Assembly: GCF_963576675.1 (NCBI RefSeq)
Contig: NC_088918.1
Coordinates: forward strand, 46,285,501-46,349,500
From: Euphorbia lathyris
Taxonomy: Eukaryota > Streptophyta > Magnoliopsida > Malpighiales > Euphorbiaceae
Reading direction: 5' to 3'
Length of the DNA: 64,000 nucleotides
The position numbers and the translations under genes are program-made. Below, one piece after another: positions 1-11,030 of the stretch. Under the pieces are notes generated by a model. The model did no database searches. It was not told the origin of the DNA and worked only from the letters and a program-made list of their open reading frames with translations. Within the stretch, counting starts at the first letter, position 1; every line of letters begins with the position of its first letter.

Positions 1-1683
1 GTGCCCTCAACTCTTACTCCGAGTTCACGAGCACAAAACAAACACAACCCAAAATCAAGTTAGATATCAACCGTATAAAAGCAATCAAGAATAGATTGCC
101 TCTAATCAATCAACACAAGATCAAGGAATAAAAGAAAGAGATGAAAATCAATTGAACGGAAGGAAGCAGTAGACAATCTCATCCTCAAACTTGTGGGTCG
201 AAATTCTCTCTCTCTGGCTAGGGTTGGCCGAAATTTACATAGGAGGGGGGCATAAATACTCTCTTGTATCTAAACCCTAGTTAGATAGAATTAGGTTACT
301 GAATAAGAATTTAATTCGGAATATAATTCTTATTTATTATCTATTAATATATCTAAATATAAAGATAATAATAATAACCTTATAGGATAATAATAGGAGT
401 AATTTTAATCTCATTAAACCTCCTAACTTATTTATCCTTTTATTATAATTCACAATCATAATCTAATTAGAATTGTTAAAATCAAATTAAATTATTTATG
501 TATTTTCATACATAAAATCGCACCCCCCCCCCCTCTCTCTACTGGGCCTTAGTGGACTCAGTTGGGCTTCCATCAATTAATTAACATCTGTTTCTCTTTT
601 GGGCTCCAAGTCTTATGTGTGACCCATTAGGTTCTTATTGCTTCTAGTCGTATGCAACTATTAAATTAATTTTCACTGAATTATATTTAATCTTTGCATA
701 ACGGAATGAGTACGCAAAATGTGATTAGCAAATCCGAAACATTCCCCCAGAGCTATAAGAAGACAGGTTGATTCTGTCGTTGACCTTTCCGTATTAGTTA
801 CAGTATAATTCGATCCTTTATCAACTACATCCTTGAACTGAATCTTATGACTATGGATAATGTCAAGTCATATATAGCGAGACGTTCGTTTTACTTGTAC
901 ATGCCGAGTCAACTCCAATTAGATAGGTTAAGTGAAATCTGTATTTCAAGTCTTAAGCTATCACCTTGCAAGGATTTAGAGTCGAGTCTTCCACAAGCGA
1001 TCCTTGGACGTATCTCCCATTTATCGGGAGTGACAAATGCTCAATCCAATGCATAATTATCCTGGAATTACTTCATGTGATACCCAACGTCTGCCGTTCA
1101 CACGCCAGAGTCATCTCTGTTATGGATCGTGTTACAACAGGATCAAAGCATCACATTCCGTAATCCAGAATCACTAATTAACATTCCTTTGAGTCTGAGG
1201 ATTACTTATACCTATTAATACCAATGAGATGAACAGGTGACAAGGATGAATCTACCCATCCTGTTATCTCAAGTCGGGTCCCCAATCCTAATGAACTCCT
1301 TTTCATTGGATCCACGTAACTGTCCAGATATCTGTATATATGAAGCTTGTGAGATCAGCTTTCTGTCTCGACAGAAGACATTGTTACATGCAAGTCTCAG
1401 CTGTGATATGTCAATCCTAAACATATTACTTGACTTGGGGTGGTTTTAAGTTTATTAGTTTATTATAAAGTTTCGTCTCACTTCATGCTTGTATGAACAC
1501 TTTATAATCACTTTAAACAAACTTATGGATTTCCTTTTATTAGACTTTATTTAGTTCTTAAAAGGGATTGCCTTTATATAGTTATGAAACCATATCTCAT
1601 TAAAACAAATGATATAAAGAACACTTCATTTATATTAAGTTTGTATCCTAGAACAATTGTCTATAGGACACTAAACCCCAACA
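1..1683 (-). repeat. Copia-1 3' LTR, truncated by window edge
   Basis: Nearly identical to 4634-6306 and clearly related to 45481-47312. Comparison with the full 1832-bp LTR suggests about 145 bp lie left of the window. It ends CCCCAACA at 1683. The adjacent polypurine tract (minus strand of 1684-1694) reads AAGTGGAAGTA, one G-to-A change from the AAGTGGGAGTA seen beside the Copia-B LTR. Confidence 0.93.
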
Positions 1684-1697
1684 TACTTCCACTTGGA

Positions 1698-4629
1698 CTA
1701 AAGCCAATTGTTTCTACAACTTATCCCAGTAAAACTAAGATGACGATCATGTACTTTCTGGGTTAAGGGCTTTGTCAACGGATCTGCAACGTTGTCCTCA
1801 GTAGGTACTCTTTCTATTCTCACATCTCCTCTTGCCACAATTTCTCTTATAATGTGGTATCGCTTTAGGTAATGCTTGGATGCATTATGAGACCGTGGTT
1901 CCTTTGCTTGCGCAATGGCTCCATTGTTATCACAGTACAATGTAATGGGATTTACAATGTCAGGCACCACACCAAGTTCAGTAATGAACGTCTTAATCCA
2001 AACCGCTTCCGCAGCAGCGATATACTCTGACTCGGTCGTAGAGAAAGCTACGCTTCCTTGCTTGGAACTCTTCCAGCTGACCGCGCCCCATTCAAGATAA
2101 ACAGGTATCCTGATTGGGATTTAAAATCGTTCTCATCTGTGAGATGACTAGCATCTGAAAATCCTTCTATTTTCAGATCCCCTTCTCCGTTCACTAGGAA
2201 CATGTCTTTAGTCCTTCTCAAGTACTTAAGAATGTTCTTGACAGCATTCCAATGCTCGTCTCCCGGATTACCTTGGTAACGACTCGTTATACTTAACGCG
2301 AACGCTATGTCAGGTCTAGTGCAAAGCATAGCATACATAATCGAACCGATTGAGCTGGCGTACGGGATTACAGCCATGCGCTTCTTATCATCTTCGGTTT
2401 TAGGACATTGATGATTGTTTAACTTTACTCCATGTACCATGGGTAAGTTACCTCGTTTCGATTCAAGCATGCTAAACCGCTTTAGCACCTTTTCGATGTA
2501 TGTAGCCTGTGAAAGACCAAAAAGTCTTCTTGATCTATCTCTGTAGATCTTTATACCAAGTATATAAGCTGCTTCACCAAGGTCTTTCATGGAGAAGTTA
2601 CCTGATAACCATACTTTTACCGACTGTAGTAGAGCTATGTCATTTCCCATTAATAATATATCGTCCACATATAATATCAGAAATGCAACTGAGCTCCCAC
2701 TTGCTTTCTTGTAAATGCAAAGCTTCTTCGCAATTTGTTCGAAACCAAATTGTTTTATGGTTTCGTCAAAATGCTTGTTCCAGCTTCTTGATGCTTGCTT
2801 GAGTCCATAAATGGATCTCTGAAGTTTGCAAACCTTGTTTGCATCCTTTGATATGAAACCTTCAGGTTGCATCATATATACATCCTCAAGCAGGTTTCCA
2901 TTTAGGAAAGCTGTTTTCACATCCATTTGCCAAATCTCATAATCGTAGTGAGCGGCAATAGCGAGCATTATTCTGATTGATTTGGACATAGCCACGGGAG
3001 AGAAAGTTTCGTCATAATCAATTCCTTGTTTCTGACGATATCCTTCCGCTACTAACCTAGCTTTGTAGGTGCTAACCTTTCCATCCATGTCAGTCTTTTT
3101 TTTGAAGATCCACTTGCACCCAATGGGTTTTATCCCTTTGGGTGGATCAACCAAAGTCCACACTTGGTTGGTGTACATGGAATCCATCTCAGAATCCATG
3201 GCTTCGAGCCATGCTTTAGAATCTGGACTGTTAAGAGCCTATTCGTAGTTTTCAGGTTCGTCGTCTAACACGGGAACCTCATCATCATCTCCCACTAAAA
3301 AACCATATCTAATTGGGAGTTCACGAACCCTTTGTGATCTACGAATGGGTGGCACTTAAGTCTCATCTAATGTGACTGCTTCGGGTTCCTCAACCGCTTC
3401 TGTTGTTTCAGTCGGTGTTTCTTGTTCTTGAACTTCATCAAGCTCAATCATGCTTCCCTTTTCTGTTTCTTCGAGAAACTCTTTCTCTAAGAAGGTTGCG
3501 TGCTTGGATACTATTACTTTCTGATCATCCGGATGATAGAAGTAATATCCCACAGTTTCCTTAGGGTATCCAATGAAGAAACACTTACCAGATTTATAAT
3601 CTAGTTTGTCTGACGCTATGCGTTTGACAAATGCTGAACAACCCCATACTCTCATGAATGAGAATGTGGGTTTCCTACCAACGAACAATTCATATGGTGT
3701 GGAACTAGCGGATTTAGTTGGTACTCGATTTAGGGTGAAGAGGGCAGTTTCTAAGGCATAGCCCCAGAATGTCTTTGGAAGTAATGCTATGCTCATCATT
3801 GATCGTACCATATCTAGTAAGGTACGGTTCCTCCTCTCGGATACACAATTGTGTTGTGGTGTATAGGGAGGTGTCCATTGTGAGCATATCCCACATTCAG
3901 TTAGATAATTCAGAAAATCATCTGAAGGATATTCGCCACCTCGATCGGATCGAAGTATCTTTATTTTCTTTCCTAATTGATTTTCTACTTCATTTTTGAA
4001 GCATTTGAATTTCTGAAAAGCTTCGGACTTGTGCTTCATCAAGTAGATATAACCATATCGGGTATGGTCGTCTATGAAGCTTATGAAGTATCTGAATCCT
4101 CCTCTTGCTTGGACTGACATAGGACCGCATACATCGGAATGTATTAATCCTAGAGTGTCTGATACACGCTCACCTTTATTGCTAAATGGTGTCTTTGTCA
4201 TTTTACCTTTTAAACATGCTTCGCATGTTTCCAATGATTCAGGATCAATTGAATTTATAAGCTCATCTTGATGTAGCTTAAGCATGCGTCTTTTGTTTAT
4301 ATGGCCTAAACGACAATGCCATAAGTAAATTGAATTATCTAGCTTATGTCTTTTGGTATCAATTGCGAAAACAGAAAATTTTGTCATCTAGCACATAAAT
4401 CCCATTTTGTGAAATTCCTGAAAAATAGAAAATCTCATCTCTATAAAAATTGCAATGTTTGTCTTTTATTGAAATATGAAAACCGTCGTCAACAAGACGG
4501 CTAATAAAAATAATGTTACGAGACATTTCTGGAACATACAAACAGTTCCCTAATTCTATTACAAGCCCAGAGGGCAAACTCAAAGCATAATCTCCAATGG
4601 CGAGGGCGGCAACTCTTGCTCCATTTCCT
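1698..4629 (-). pseudogene. Copia-1 pol remnant (protease edge, integrase, RT, RNase H)
   Basis: Copia polyprotein pieces read right to left. 4629-4359 holds the region after the protease. 4387-3356 is integrase, with the GHINKRR zinc-binding start, CEACLKGK, an HSDVCGP catalytic Asp region, RSDRGGEY and a PPYTPQ/SERRNR Glu region. 3199-2048 is reverse transcriptase with KARLVAEGYRQKQGIDYDETF, MDVKTAFLNG and the YVDD active site (LILYVDDILLMGND). 1970-1698 is the RNase H tail ending in VADPLTKPL. A stop near 3356 and frameshifts near 3200, 2730 and 2095 break the frame; small deletions are also visible near 2010. The remains match Copia-B closely. Certainly non-functional as a polyprotein. 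Confidence 0.93.
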
Positions 4630-4633
4630 ACTC

Positions 4634-6306
4634 TTACTCCGAGTTCACGAGCACAAAACAAACACAACCCAAAATCAAGTTAGATATCAACCGTATAAAA
4701 GCAATCAAGAATAGATTGCCTCTAATCAATCAACACAAGATCAAGGAATAAAAGAAAGAGATGAAAATCAATTGAACGGAAGGAAGCGGTAGACAATCTC
4801 GTCCTCAAACTTGTGGGTCGAAATTCTCTCTCTCTCTCTGGCTAGGGTTGGCCGAAATTTACATAGGAGGGGGGTATAAATACTCTCTTGTATCTAAACC
4901 CTGGTTAGATAGAATTAGGTTACTGAATAAGAATTTAATTCGGAATATAATTCTTATTTATTATCTATTAATATATCTAAATATAAAGATAATAATAATA
5001 ACCTTATAGGATAATAATAGGAGTAATTTTAATCTCATTAAACCTCCTAACTTATTTATCCTTTTATTAATTTAATTCACAATCATAATCTAATTAGAAT
5101 TGTTAAAATCAAATTAAATTATTTATGTATTTTCATACATAAAATCGCACCCCCCCCTCTCTCTACTGGGCCTTAGTGGACTCAGTTGGGCTTCCATCAA
5201 TTAATTAACATCTGTTTCTCTTTTGGGCTCCAAGTCTTATGTGTGACCCATTAGGTTCTTATTGCTTCTAGCCGTATGCAACTATTAAATTAATTTTCAC
5301 TGAATTATATTTAATCTTTGCATAACGGAATGAGTACGCGAAATGTGATTAGCAAATCCGAAACATTCCCCCAGAGCTATAAGAAGACAGGTTGATTCTG
5401 TCGTTGACCTTTCCGTATTAGTTACAGTATAATTCGATCCTTTATCAACTACATCCTTGAACTGAATCTTATGACTATGGATAATGTCAAGTCATATATA
5501 GCGAGACGTTCATTTTACTTGTATAGGCCGAGTCAACTCCAATTAGATAGGTTAAGTGAAATCTGTATTTCAAGTCTTAAGCTATCACCTTGCGAGGATT
5601 TAGAGTCGAGTCTTCCACAAGCGATCCTTGGACGTATCTCCCATTTATCGGGAGTGACAAATGCTCAATCCAATGTATAATTATCCTGCAATTACTTCCT
5701 GTGATACCCAACGTCTGCCGTTCACACGCCAGAGTCATCTCTGTTATGGATCGTGTTACAACAGGATCAAAGCATCACATTCCGTAATCCAGAATCACTA
5801 ATTAACATTCCTTTGAGTCTGAGGATTACTTATACCTATTAATACCAATGAGATGAACAGGTGACAAGTATGAATCTACCCATCCTGTTATCTCAAGTCG
5901 GGTCCCCAATCCTAATGAACTCCTTTTCATTGGATCCACGTAACTGTCCAGATATTTGTATATATGAAGCTTGTGAGATCAGCTTTCTGTCTCGACAGAA
6001 GACATTGTTACATGCAAGTCTCAGCAGTGATATGTCAATCATAAACATATTACTTGACTTGGGGTGGTTTTAAGTTTATTAGTTTATTATAAAGTTTCGT
6101 CTCACTTCATGCTTGTATGAACACTTTATAATCACTTTAAACAAACTTATGGATTTCCTTTTATTAGACTTTATTTAGTTCTTAAAAGGGATTGTCTTTA
6201 TATAGTTATGAAACCATATCTCATTAAAACAAATGATATAAAGAACACTTCATTTATATTAAGTTTGTATCCTAGAACAATTGTCTATAGGACACTAAAC
6301 CCCAAC
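4634..6306 (-). repeat. Copia-1 5' LTR (outer part only)
   Basis: Direct repeat of 1-1683. On the element's own strand it begins TGTTGGGG. A TATTTATA box lies near 4870 on the minus strand. The inner about 150 bp (U5 end and PBS) were removed by the deletion that joins the LTR to pol at 4630-4633. Confidence 0.92.
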
Positions 6307-7060
6307 AGTAGATAGCCCGATGACTAAGGACATCACCCTAAGTACCAAAATGTGTCCAAAGAATCCAAACGAAAAGAAAAGGATGGAAAAAGTTCCATAT
6401 GCAAGTGTCGTAGGTAGTCTAATGTACGCCATGTTGTGTACAAGACCTAATATCTATCATGCCGTTGGGATGGTGAGTAGATATCAGTCCAACCCAGGAC
6501 TAGCACATTGGGTAGCTGTGAAGAGGATACTGAGGTACCTCAAAGGAACAGCAGATTATTCTCTATGCTATCAAGGTAAAGACCTAAATCTGAGAGGATA
6601 CACGGATGCTGATTGGGTAGGAGACTTGGACGAAAGAAAGTCCACATCAGACTATGTGTTCTTGCTAGGAAATGGCGCGATTTCCTGGAGTAGCAAGAAA
6701 CAAACTTGTGTAGCCCTATCCACCATGGAAGCTGAATACGTATCGTATTCATCAGCAGTTCAAGAGGCTGTTTGGCTGAATCGGTTCCTAAACAACTTGA
6801 ATGTAACCAATTGTCAAACCCAAGTCATAGTTAACAGTGACAGTCAATCTGCTATAGCTTTCGCTAAGGACCAGAGGTTCCACAGCAAATCAAAGCACAT
6901 AGAGATTAAGTATCATTTTGTCAGGGACTTAATTGCACGCAAAGAAGTTAATGTGAAGTATATATCTACTCATGACATGGTGGCAGATCCCCTCACCAAA
7001 CCAATCAAGAGAGATGTTTATGTTAAACATGTTAGATCCCAAGGATTGTTTAGGATCTAA
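6307..7060 (+). pseudogene. Copia-2 pol, 3' part (end of RT and RNase H)
   Basis: Open frame from the insertion junction to a stop at 7058-7060; the first ATG is at 6320, but the true frame enters from upstream. It shows VPYASVVGSLMYAMLCTRP (linker after RT), DADWVGDLDERKSTSDY and ISWSSKKQTCVALSTMEAEY (RNase H core with catalytic acidic residues), SDSQSAIAFAKD and MVADPLTKPIKRD, the usual copia C-terminus. No internal stop, so the fragment decayed little, but the start of the polyprotein is gone. It ends with GLFRI. Confidence 0.9.
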
Positions 7061-8217
7061 GTATACTTCTCATTCTTCATTGTTTTATTTGTAAGACATG
7101 AATTATTAATAAATGTTTTATGAATTTTCATCAATACACGAGTGCGAGTATTTAATTGTAAATATTTGTTGTTATGAACTCAAAATGCATGTTTAGACAG
7201 AATGTAGCTCACTCACATGAGCAGTTTCCCCCATTTCGTCAATGTGATGATAAATGAAGGATGAGGCAGTCTTTGAGCAATTTCGAGAGCTTGTTCAATG
7301 ATAGAAGCCGTCTTGCTATAGACATGGAAAAGCGTTTCCATTACGGTGCAAGATAACATGTGTTACAAATACATGAAAAAGATTAACAAGTAATCTAAAA
7401 GGGCAAGTTTGCGATAACTTATAGCCTTCTGTCATAGCCAGAAGTGATCATCATAAGTGATGAACTAAAGTTAGATGTTCAGTCACATCTAGACCTATGC
7501 TTCTGTATGGTGTTAATAACATGCTCTTCTTCAGAAAAGAATTGAACACCATAACACATGACCCATACCATGTGTGCTTTAGCGACCACGAGATGGAAAA
7601 GTAGATTGATCTCGCCTTTTCCTAATGTGAGACTCACGTCATGAAGATGCGCTTCTTGACTATTGTTTATCCTTATAGACCCTAGACTTATTCTAAGAAG
7701 TTTAGTCTGATGTAGCTACCTTGGAAAGGGATACCTCGAGGTTGATGAGATAATACCAACCAAAGAGACCCTGACTGGATAAGCGAATCAAATTATAATG
7801 GACAGAATAATGTTAAGAGGGAAAGACATCCATTTGAATCATATCTAAGTGTTTCTATTCTTCACCGTCCTGACACTTATGCATATGTGCATATTTGTGA
7901 AAAATAGATGTACTGTAGAGATCCGAAGACTACAGTGGATATGATATGGAGTCTAGGATAAAAGCATACATCACCGACGATCCATGTTCAAATCTAAGAT
8001 CTATATATCTCTAACGAGTACATAGTTCCAAGTTTGTTACATGAAAATCGAGCAGCTATATGCTCTAACGAGTATATATCACTAGAGTTCTCGATAGTAT
8101 ATCGGTCGCACGAACTATTTGCAATTAGGTCCATTGCGAAAGTTTGATTGAGAAAGTATGATAGAGACTGAGATTGAGAAAGTTTGGAATAAGTTCCATT
8201 GCGTGCGAGTGGGAGAT
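7061..8217 (+). other. Copia-2 3' untranslated region with polypurine tract
   Basis: About 1.15 kb without coding potential between the pol stop and the LTR. It ends with the purine tract GCGAGTGGGAGA (8206-8217), immediately before the LTR start. I see no other gene in it. Confidence 0.7.
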
Positions 8218-8667
8218 GTTGGAATTAATTGGATATGGATCCAATTAGGTCCGTCCGAAATGGAACGGGCCCAAACCCAATAAGAATTAGAGTTAGGTTA
8301 TCTATTTATTCAGTATAAATAGAAACCCTAACCAACACTAATTCTAAGAGAATAAGGAATTAGGTTTTAGAGATACAGTATCTCAAAAACACAGAAAAGA
8401 GAATTTTTCTCTCCTGCTTCCTCCTTTTGGCCGCCGCCCCCTCTCTCTTTGGGATTCGTCGTCGCTTTAGTTCGTGAACCAATTGTCTTCCTCTCCCAAT
8501 TCTATTGGCGTGGTTGAAGGCTTGACCGGTGATACTAGATCGGGTGATTGATCCGAAATCCTTCCGCTGCAAATCAAGAACGGGATCTGCGCTACAAGAG
8601 GTAACCCGTAAACCCGTTTACTTATTCGGATAAATATATATGTTGTGAATATATGCTTATCCCAACA
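8218..8667 (+). repeat. Copia-2 3' LTR (450 bp)
   Basis: Starts TGTTGGAATT after the polypurine tract and ends CTTATCCCAACA, giving the inverted ends TGTTGG/CCAACA. A TATA box (CAGTATAAATAG) lies near 8313. No second copy is in the window. Confidence 0.85.
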
Positions 8668-9144
8668 CTAACAATAATAGACAATGTAATTTTACCAAAC
8701 ATTAATAATCAAACAGCAAACAATAAACAACAAATACGTAAAACAAACGGATACATGTATCATTATTAAAAGATGATGTAGCACATGAACATTTTCGTCA
8801 AACAATATATTTCTCTCTTTTGACTCGGTCAAATTGTGAAAAAAAAAATATTTTATACAAATTTTTACTTTTTCTCACTCTCACTTTTCTCTCTTTCCCT
8901 ATTTCTTTCTTTTGTGCAAATCTTGAATCACTACATAAATGAAAATTTAAAAGCTTAATGTCATCTGGAAAAAAAAATCAAATTAAAATGCTTTAGCATA
9001 TAAAAATAGAGTATTAAAAAATTGTGAAAACTTTAGTGGCTTAATAATATTTTTAGTGCTAAGAACTAGAACAAGTGCGGACGGGTAGCCCTAAAATAAA
9101 GAGGCATGCCAAAATCCAAAAGACTCAAGGAACTTGAAGGCAAA
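8668..9144. other. Unassigned AT-rich stretch between two LTR elements
   Basis: Low-complexity AT-rich DNA, no recognisable gene. The last about 80 bases (from 9069) are more GC-rich and continue, across the 9150-13349 insertion, into 13355 onwards. Confidence 0.5.
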
Positions 9145-9149
9145 CATAG

Positions 9150-9642
9150 TGTAAGGGGGAGTTTGGCCATAGACAAACTCAACCCTAAGCATTGGCAAGC
9201 TATGAGAAGGCTTCGGCATGGAGTGGTGAATAGAGCATGTCAACGTACGTGGACGGAAGAGGCGGAGTTGGCATAAGAAACACTATAGGAGACAGGGACT
9301 ACCCTGGCGTATGGATCTCCGCCACCCCCTGTGTCAGTAGTCGGTAGTGGCTTAAGTGATCCACTCTAGTCTGCTAGAGACTAGGAGAGTCGGGCATATG
9401 TCCTTCGTGGAGGGAGGCGGATGTCTCCATAGAGTGGAAACTCTATGGACATTATGGGACCGGCGAGTGCCCATAGTGCGAGCCCATTCTAGGGCGAGGT
9501 TGCCCCACAGGGAGACCCTTCTGACACGGAATACCGACAGAGGTATTGACAGGACCCTTCGGTAGGAGTTGGCTGGCCGAGACTCGGGGAAGTCGAGGCC
9601 CCACACGGGGCTTTGCCTCGACCCAAAGTCACCCCCGTGACA
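9150..9642 (+). repeat. 5' LTR of the LARD-like element
   Basis: Begins TGTAAGGGGGAG after TSD CATAG and ends CCGTGACA; direct repeat of 12856-13349. The first bases are G-rich and include GGGGGAGTTTGGCCAT. Confidence 0.92.
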
Positions 9643-9644
9643 TT

Positions 9645-9657
9645 TGGTATCAGAGCC
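9645..9657 (+). other. Primer binding site, initiator tRNA-Met type
   Basis: TGGTATCAGAGCC, two bases after the LTR end. This is the standard plant sequence complementary to the 3' end of initiator tRNA-Met, where minus-strand DNA synthesis is primed. Confidence 0.93.
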
Positions 9658-9659
9658 TA

Positions 9660-9935
9660 AACTAAGCAAAGGCCTTGTGAAGTATGTGGTAGTCTCTTAA
9701 ACTGAGCAAGACCTTCGCGAGGTGGGCGAGTAAGCTTTAACTAAACGAGTTCTCCCTGGAGAGAGTGTGTCAGCTTTAACTAAGCGAGATCTTCGTAGTA
9801 TAAACCAACAATACTTTAACTAAACGAGTTCTTCGTGGTGTGAGCCAACGTTGCTTTAACTAATCGAGTTCATCGTGGTGTGAGCGAACATTGCTTTAAC
9901 TAAGAGAGACCTTCGAGATGTGGGCTTGCGATACT
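9660..9935 (+). repeat. Tandem repeat block after the PBS, unit about 50 bp
   Basis: About six imperfect units containing CTTTAACTAA-CGAG followed by TTCTTCGTGGTGTGAGC-type sequence. The first unit overlaps the sequence directly after the PBS, so the array seems to have grown from the PBS-adjacent leader. Confidence 0.8.
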
Positions 9936-10187
9936 AAAGATCCTAAATTTCCTCAAAGAATTGACGGATGGAAATTTATGATGCTTTTTCAGAAATATTT
10001 TATGATACTTTTCGGTTTGATAAAAGCCCGTGGTTTACCAGGGCCAGTGTGGCGAAACTTTACCCAGTGTGTGGGAATGCGGAAATAACAAAAGGGAACT
10101 AAGATCACTAACGCATATGAATGCTAGAAAGTGAATGCATACTCCCCTACGGTAGTAGGCGATGGGATTGCGCGTGAGTCAATCCCT

Positions 10188-10205
10188 TTAAGGGGGGGAG
10201 AATGT
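10188..10205 (+). other. Internal polypurine-tract-like run
   Basis: AAGGGGGGGAGAATG followed by TGTAATGGATA resembles a PPT and LTR start. No matching LTR copy is found nearby, so it may be a relic of the autonomous parent element. Confidence 0.35.
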
Positions 10206-10879
10206 GTAATGGATATTCGGAATTCGACGCTCATGTAAAGTAGCATGGGGATGATCTAGCGAATAGATGGTTGTCATAGCCAAATTATTGAGGCGTAATT
10301 TGTGCATGAATCATTCTGATTCGGTTAGAAATTACTTTTCCTCTTCCATGAGTCAAGAAAACTCGGGTGGAATTTGAAGGATTGGGGGAAGGATATGAAT
10401 GGACTGTTGAATTCTTGTTTGACGATGTAGGCTTATGAGGGCATAATCCGAATTCCGTCCTACCTGAATCCTACGGAAAATTATGTGTGCCTTCTCAAGA
10501 ATCAAGGAAAACTCATTATAGAGTTACCTTCGGATTACATGGACATTGTCCATCATACGGAAATAGACCCCTATACGGAAAATTATGGGTATCAATAGAT
10601 ATATTGGCCCAGTCTACCATGGCAAAGGATAGACATCAGATGTAATTGAGATTATCGGGTGAGAACAACCTAGTGAAATGGTTCTTTAGCCATTTAAGGC
10701 CTTGTTGAGATGAAATGACGGAAGATTCATTTGACTAAAGAAGGTCGTGGGAAGAATTGTGAAATTTTCATCTAACCCATAGATGGTCACGGGATGAAAT
10801 GGAGCAAAGATTATGGTTACAAGTCCATACGGAAAAAAAAGAAAGAGAAAGAGAAATGAAAATGAGATCACTCGAGAAT

Positions 10880-11030
10880 ACAATCCGGCAGAGGCCGAGG
10901 CCATGAAGGTTAAATACAAATCCGGTAGGGGCCGAGGCTATGAAGGCTAAATACAAGTCCGGCAGTGACCGAGGCCATGAAGGCTAATACAAATCCGTCA
11001 GGGGCCGAGGCCATGAAGGCTGATATTGAA
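10880..11030 (+). repeat. Tandem repeat, about 4 units of 36-48 bp
   Basis: Units contain GGCCGAGGCCATGAAGGCT followed by an AATACAAATCCGGC-like spacer. Copies start near 10885, 10920, 10965 and 10995 with substitutions. GC-rich against an AT-rich background. Confidence 0.8.

Larger units (their letters stand above)
1..6306 (-). mobile_element. Copia-1: Ty1/copia LTR retrotransposon, internally deleted
   Basis: Order on the minus strand is 5' LTR (4634-6306), pol remnant, 3' LTR (1-1683, continuing left of the window). The right edge ends in CCCCAACA, and the next base starts coding sequence of another copia element (Copia-2), so Copia-1 inserted there. Alignment with the fuller relative at 38.6-47.3 kb shows that the PBS, leader, gag and part of the protease region are missing, joined at 4630-4633. 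By eye the two LTRs differ at roughly 20 positions in about 1.67 kb, so the insertion is young by plant standards. It cannot move by itself. Confidence 0.93.
6307..8667 (+). mobile_element. Copia-2: 3' end of a Ty1/copia element
   Basis: Older plus-strand copia fragment. The left side is cut exactly at the edge of Copia-1; what remains is the end of pol, a long 3' untranslated stretch, a polypurine tract and one 450-bp LTR. The matching 5' part would lie left of the window, beyond Copia-1. Its LTR is unrelated to that of Copia-1. Confidence 0.88.

Noticed and set aside
847..1163. Repeated 60-70 codon frames in the Copia LTRs (also 5471, 46590, 39205, 46861)
   Set aside because: They recur only because the LTR is repeated; no conserved coding signal and they differ between copies.
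4359..4667. LTR-protease fusion frame as a new gene
   Set aside because: No ATG in the LTR part; it is only the product of the deletion join.
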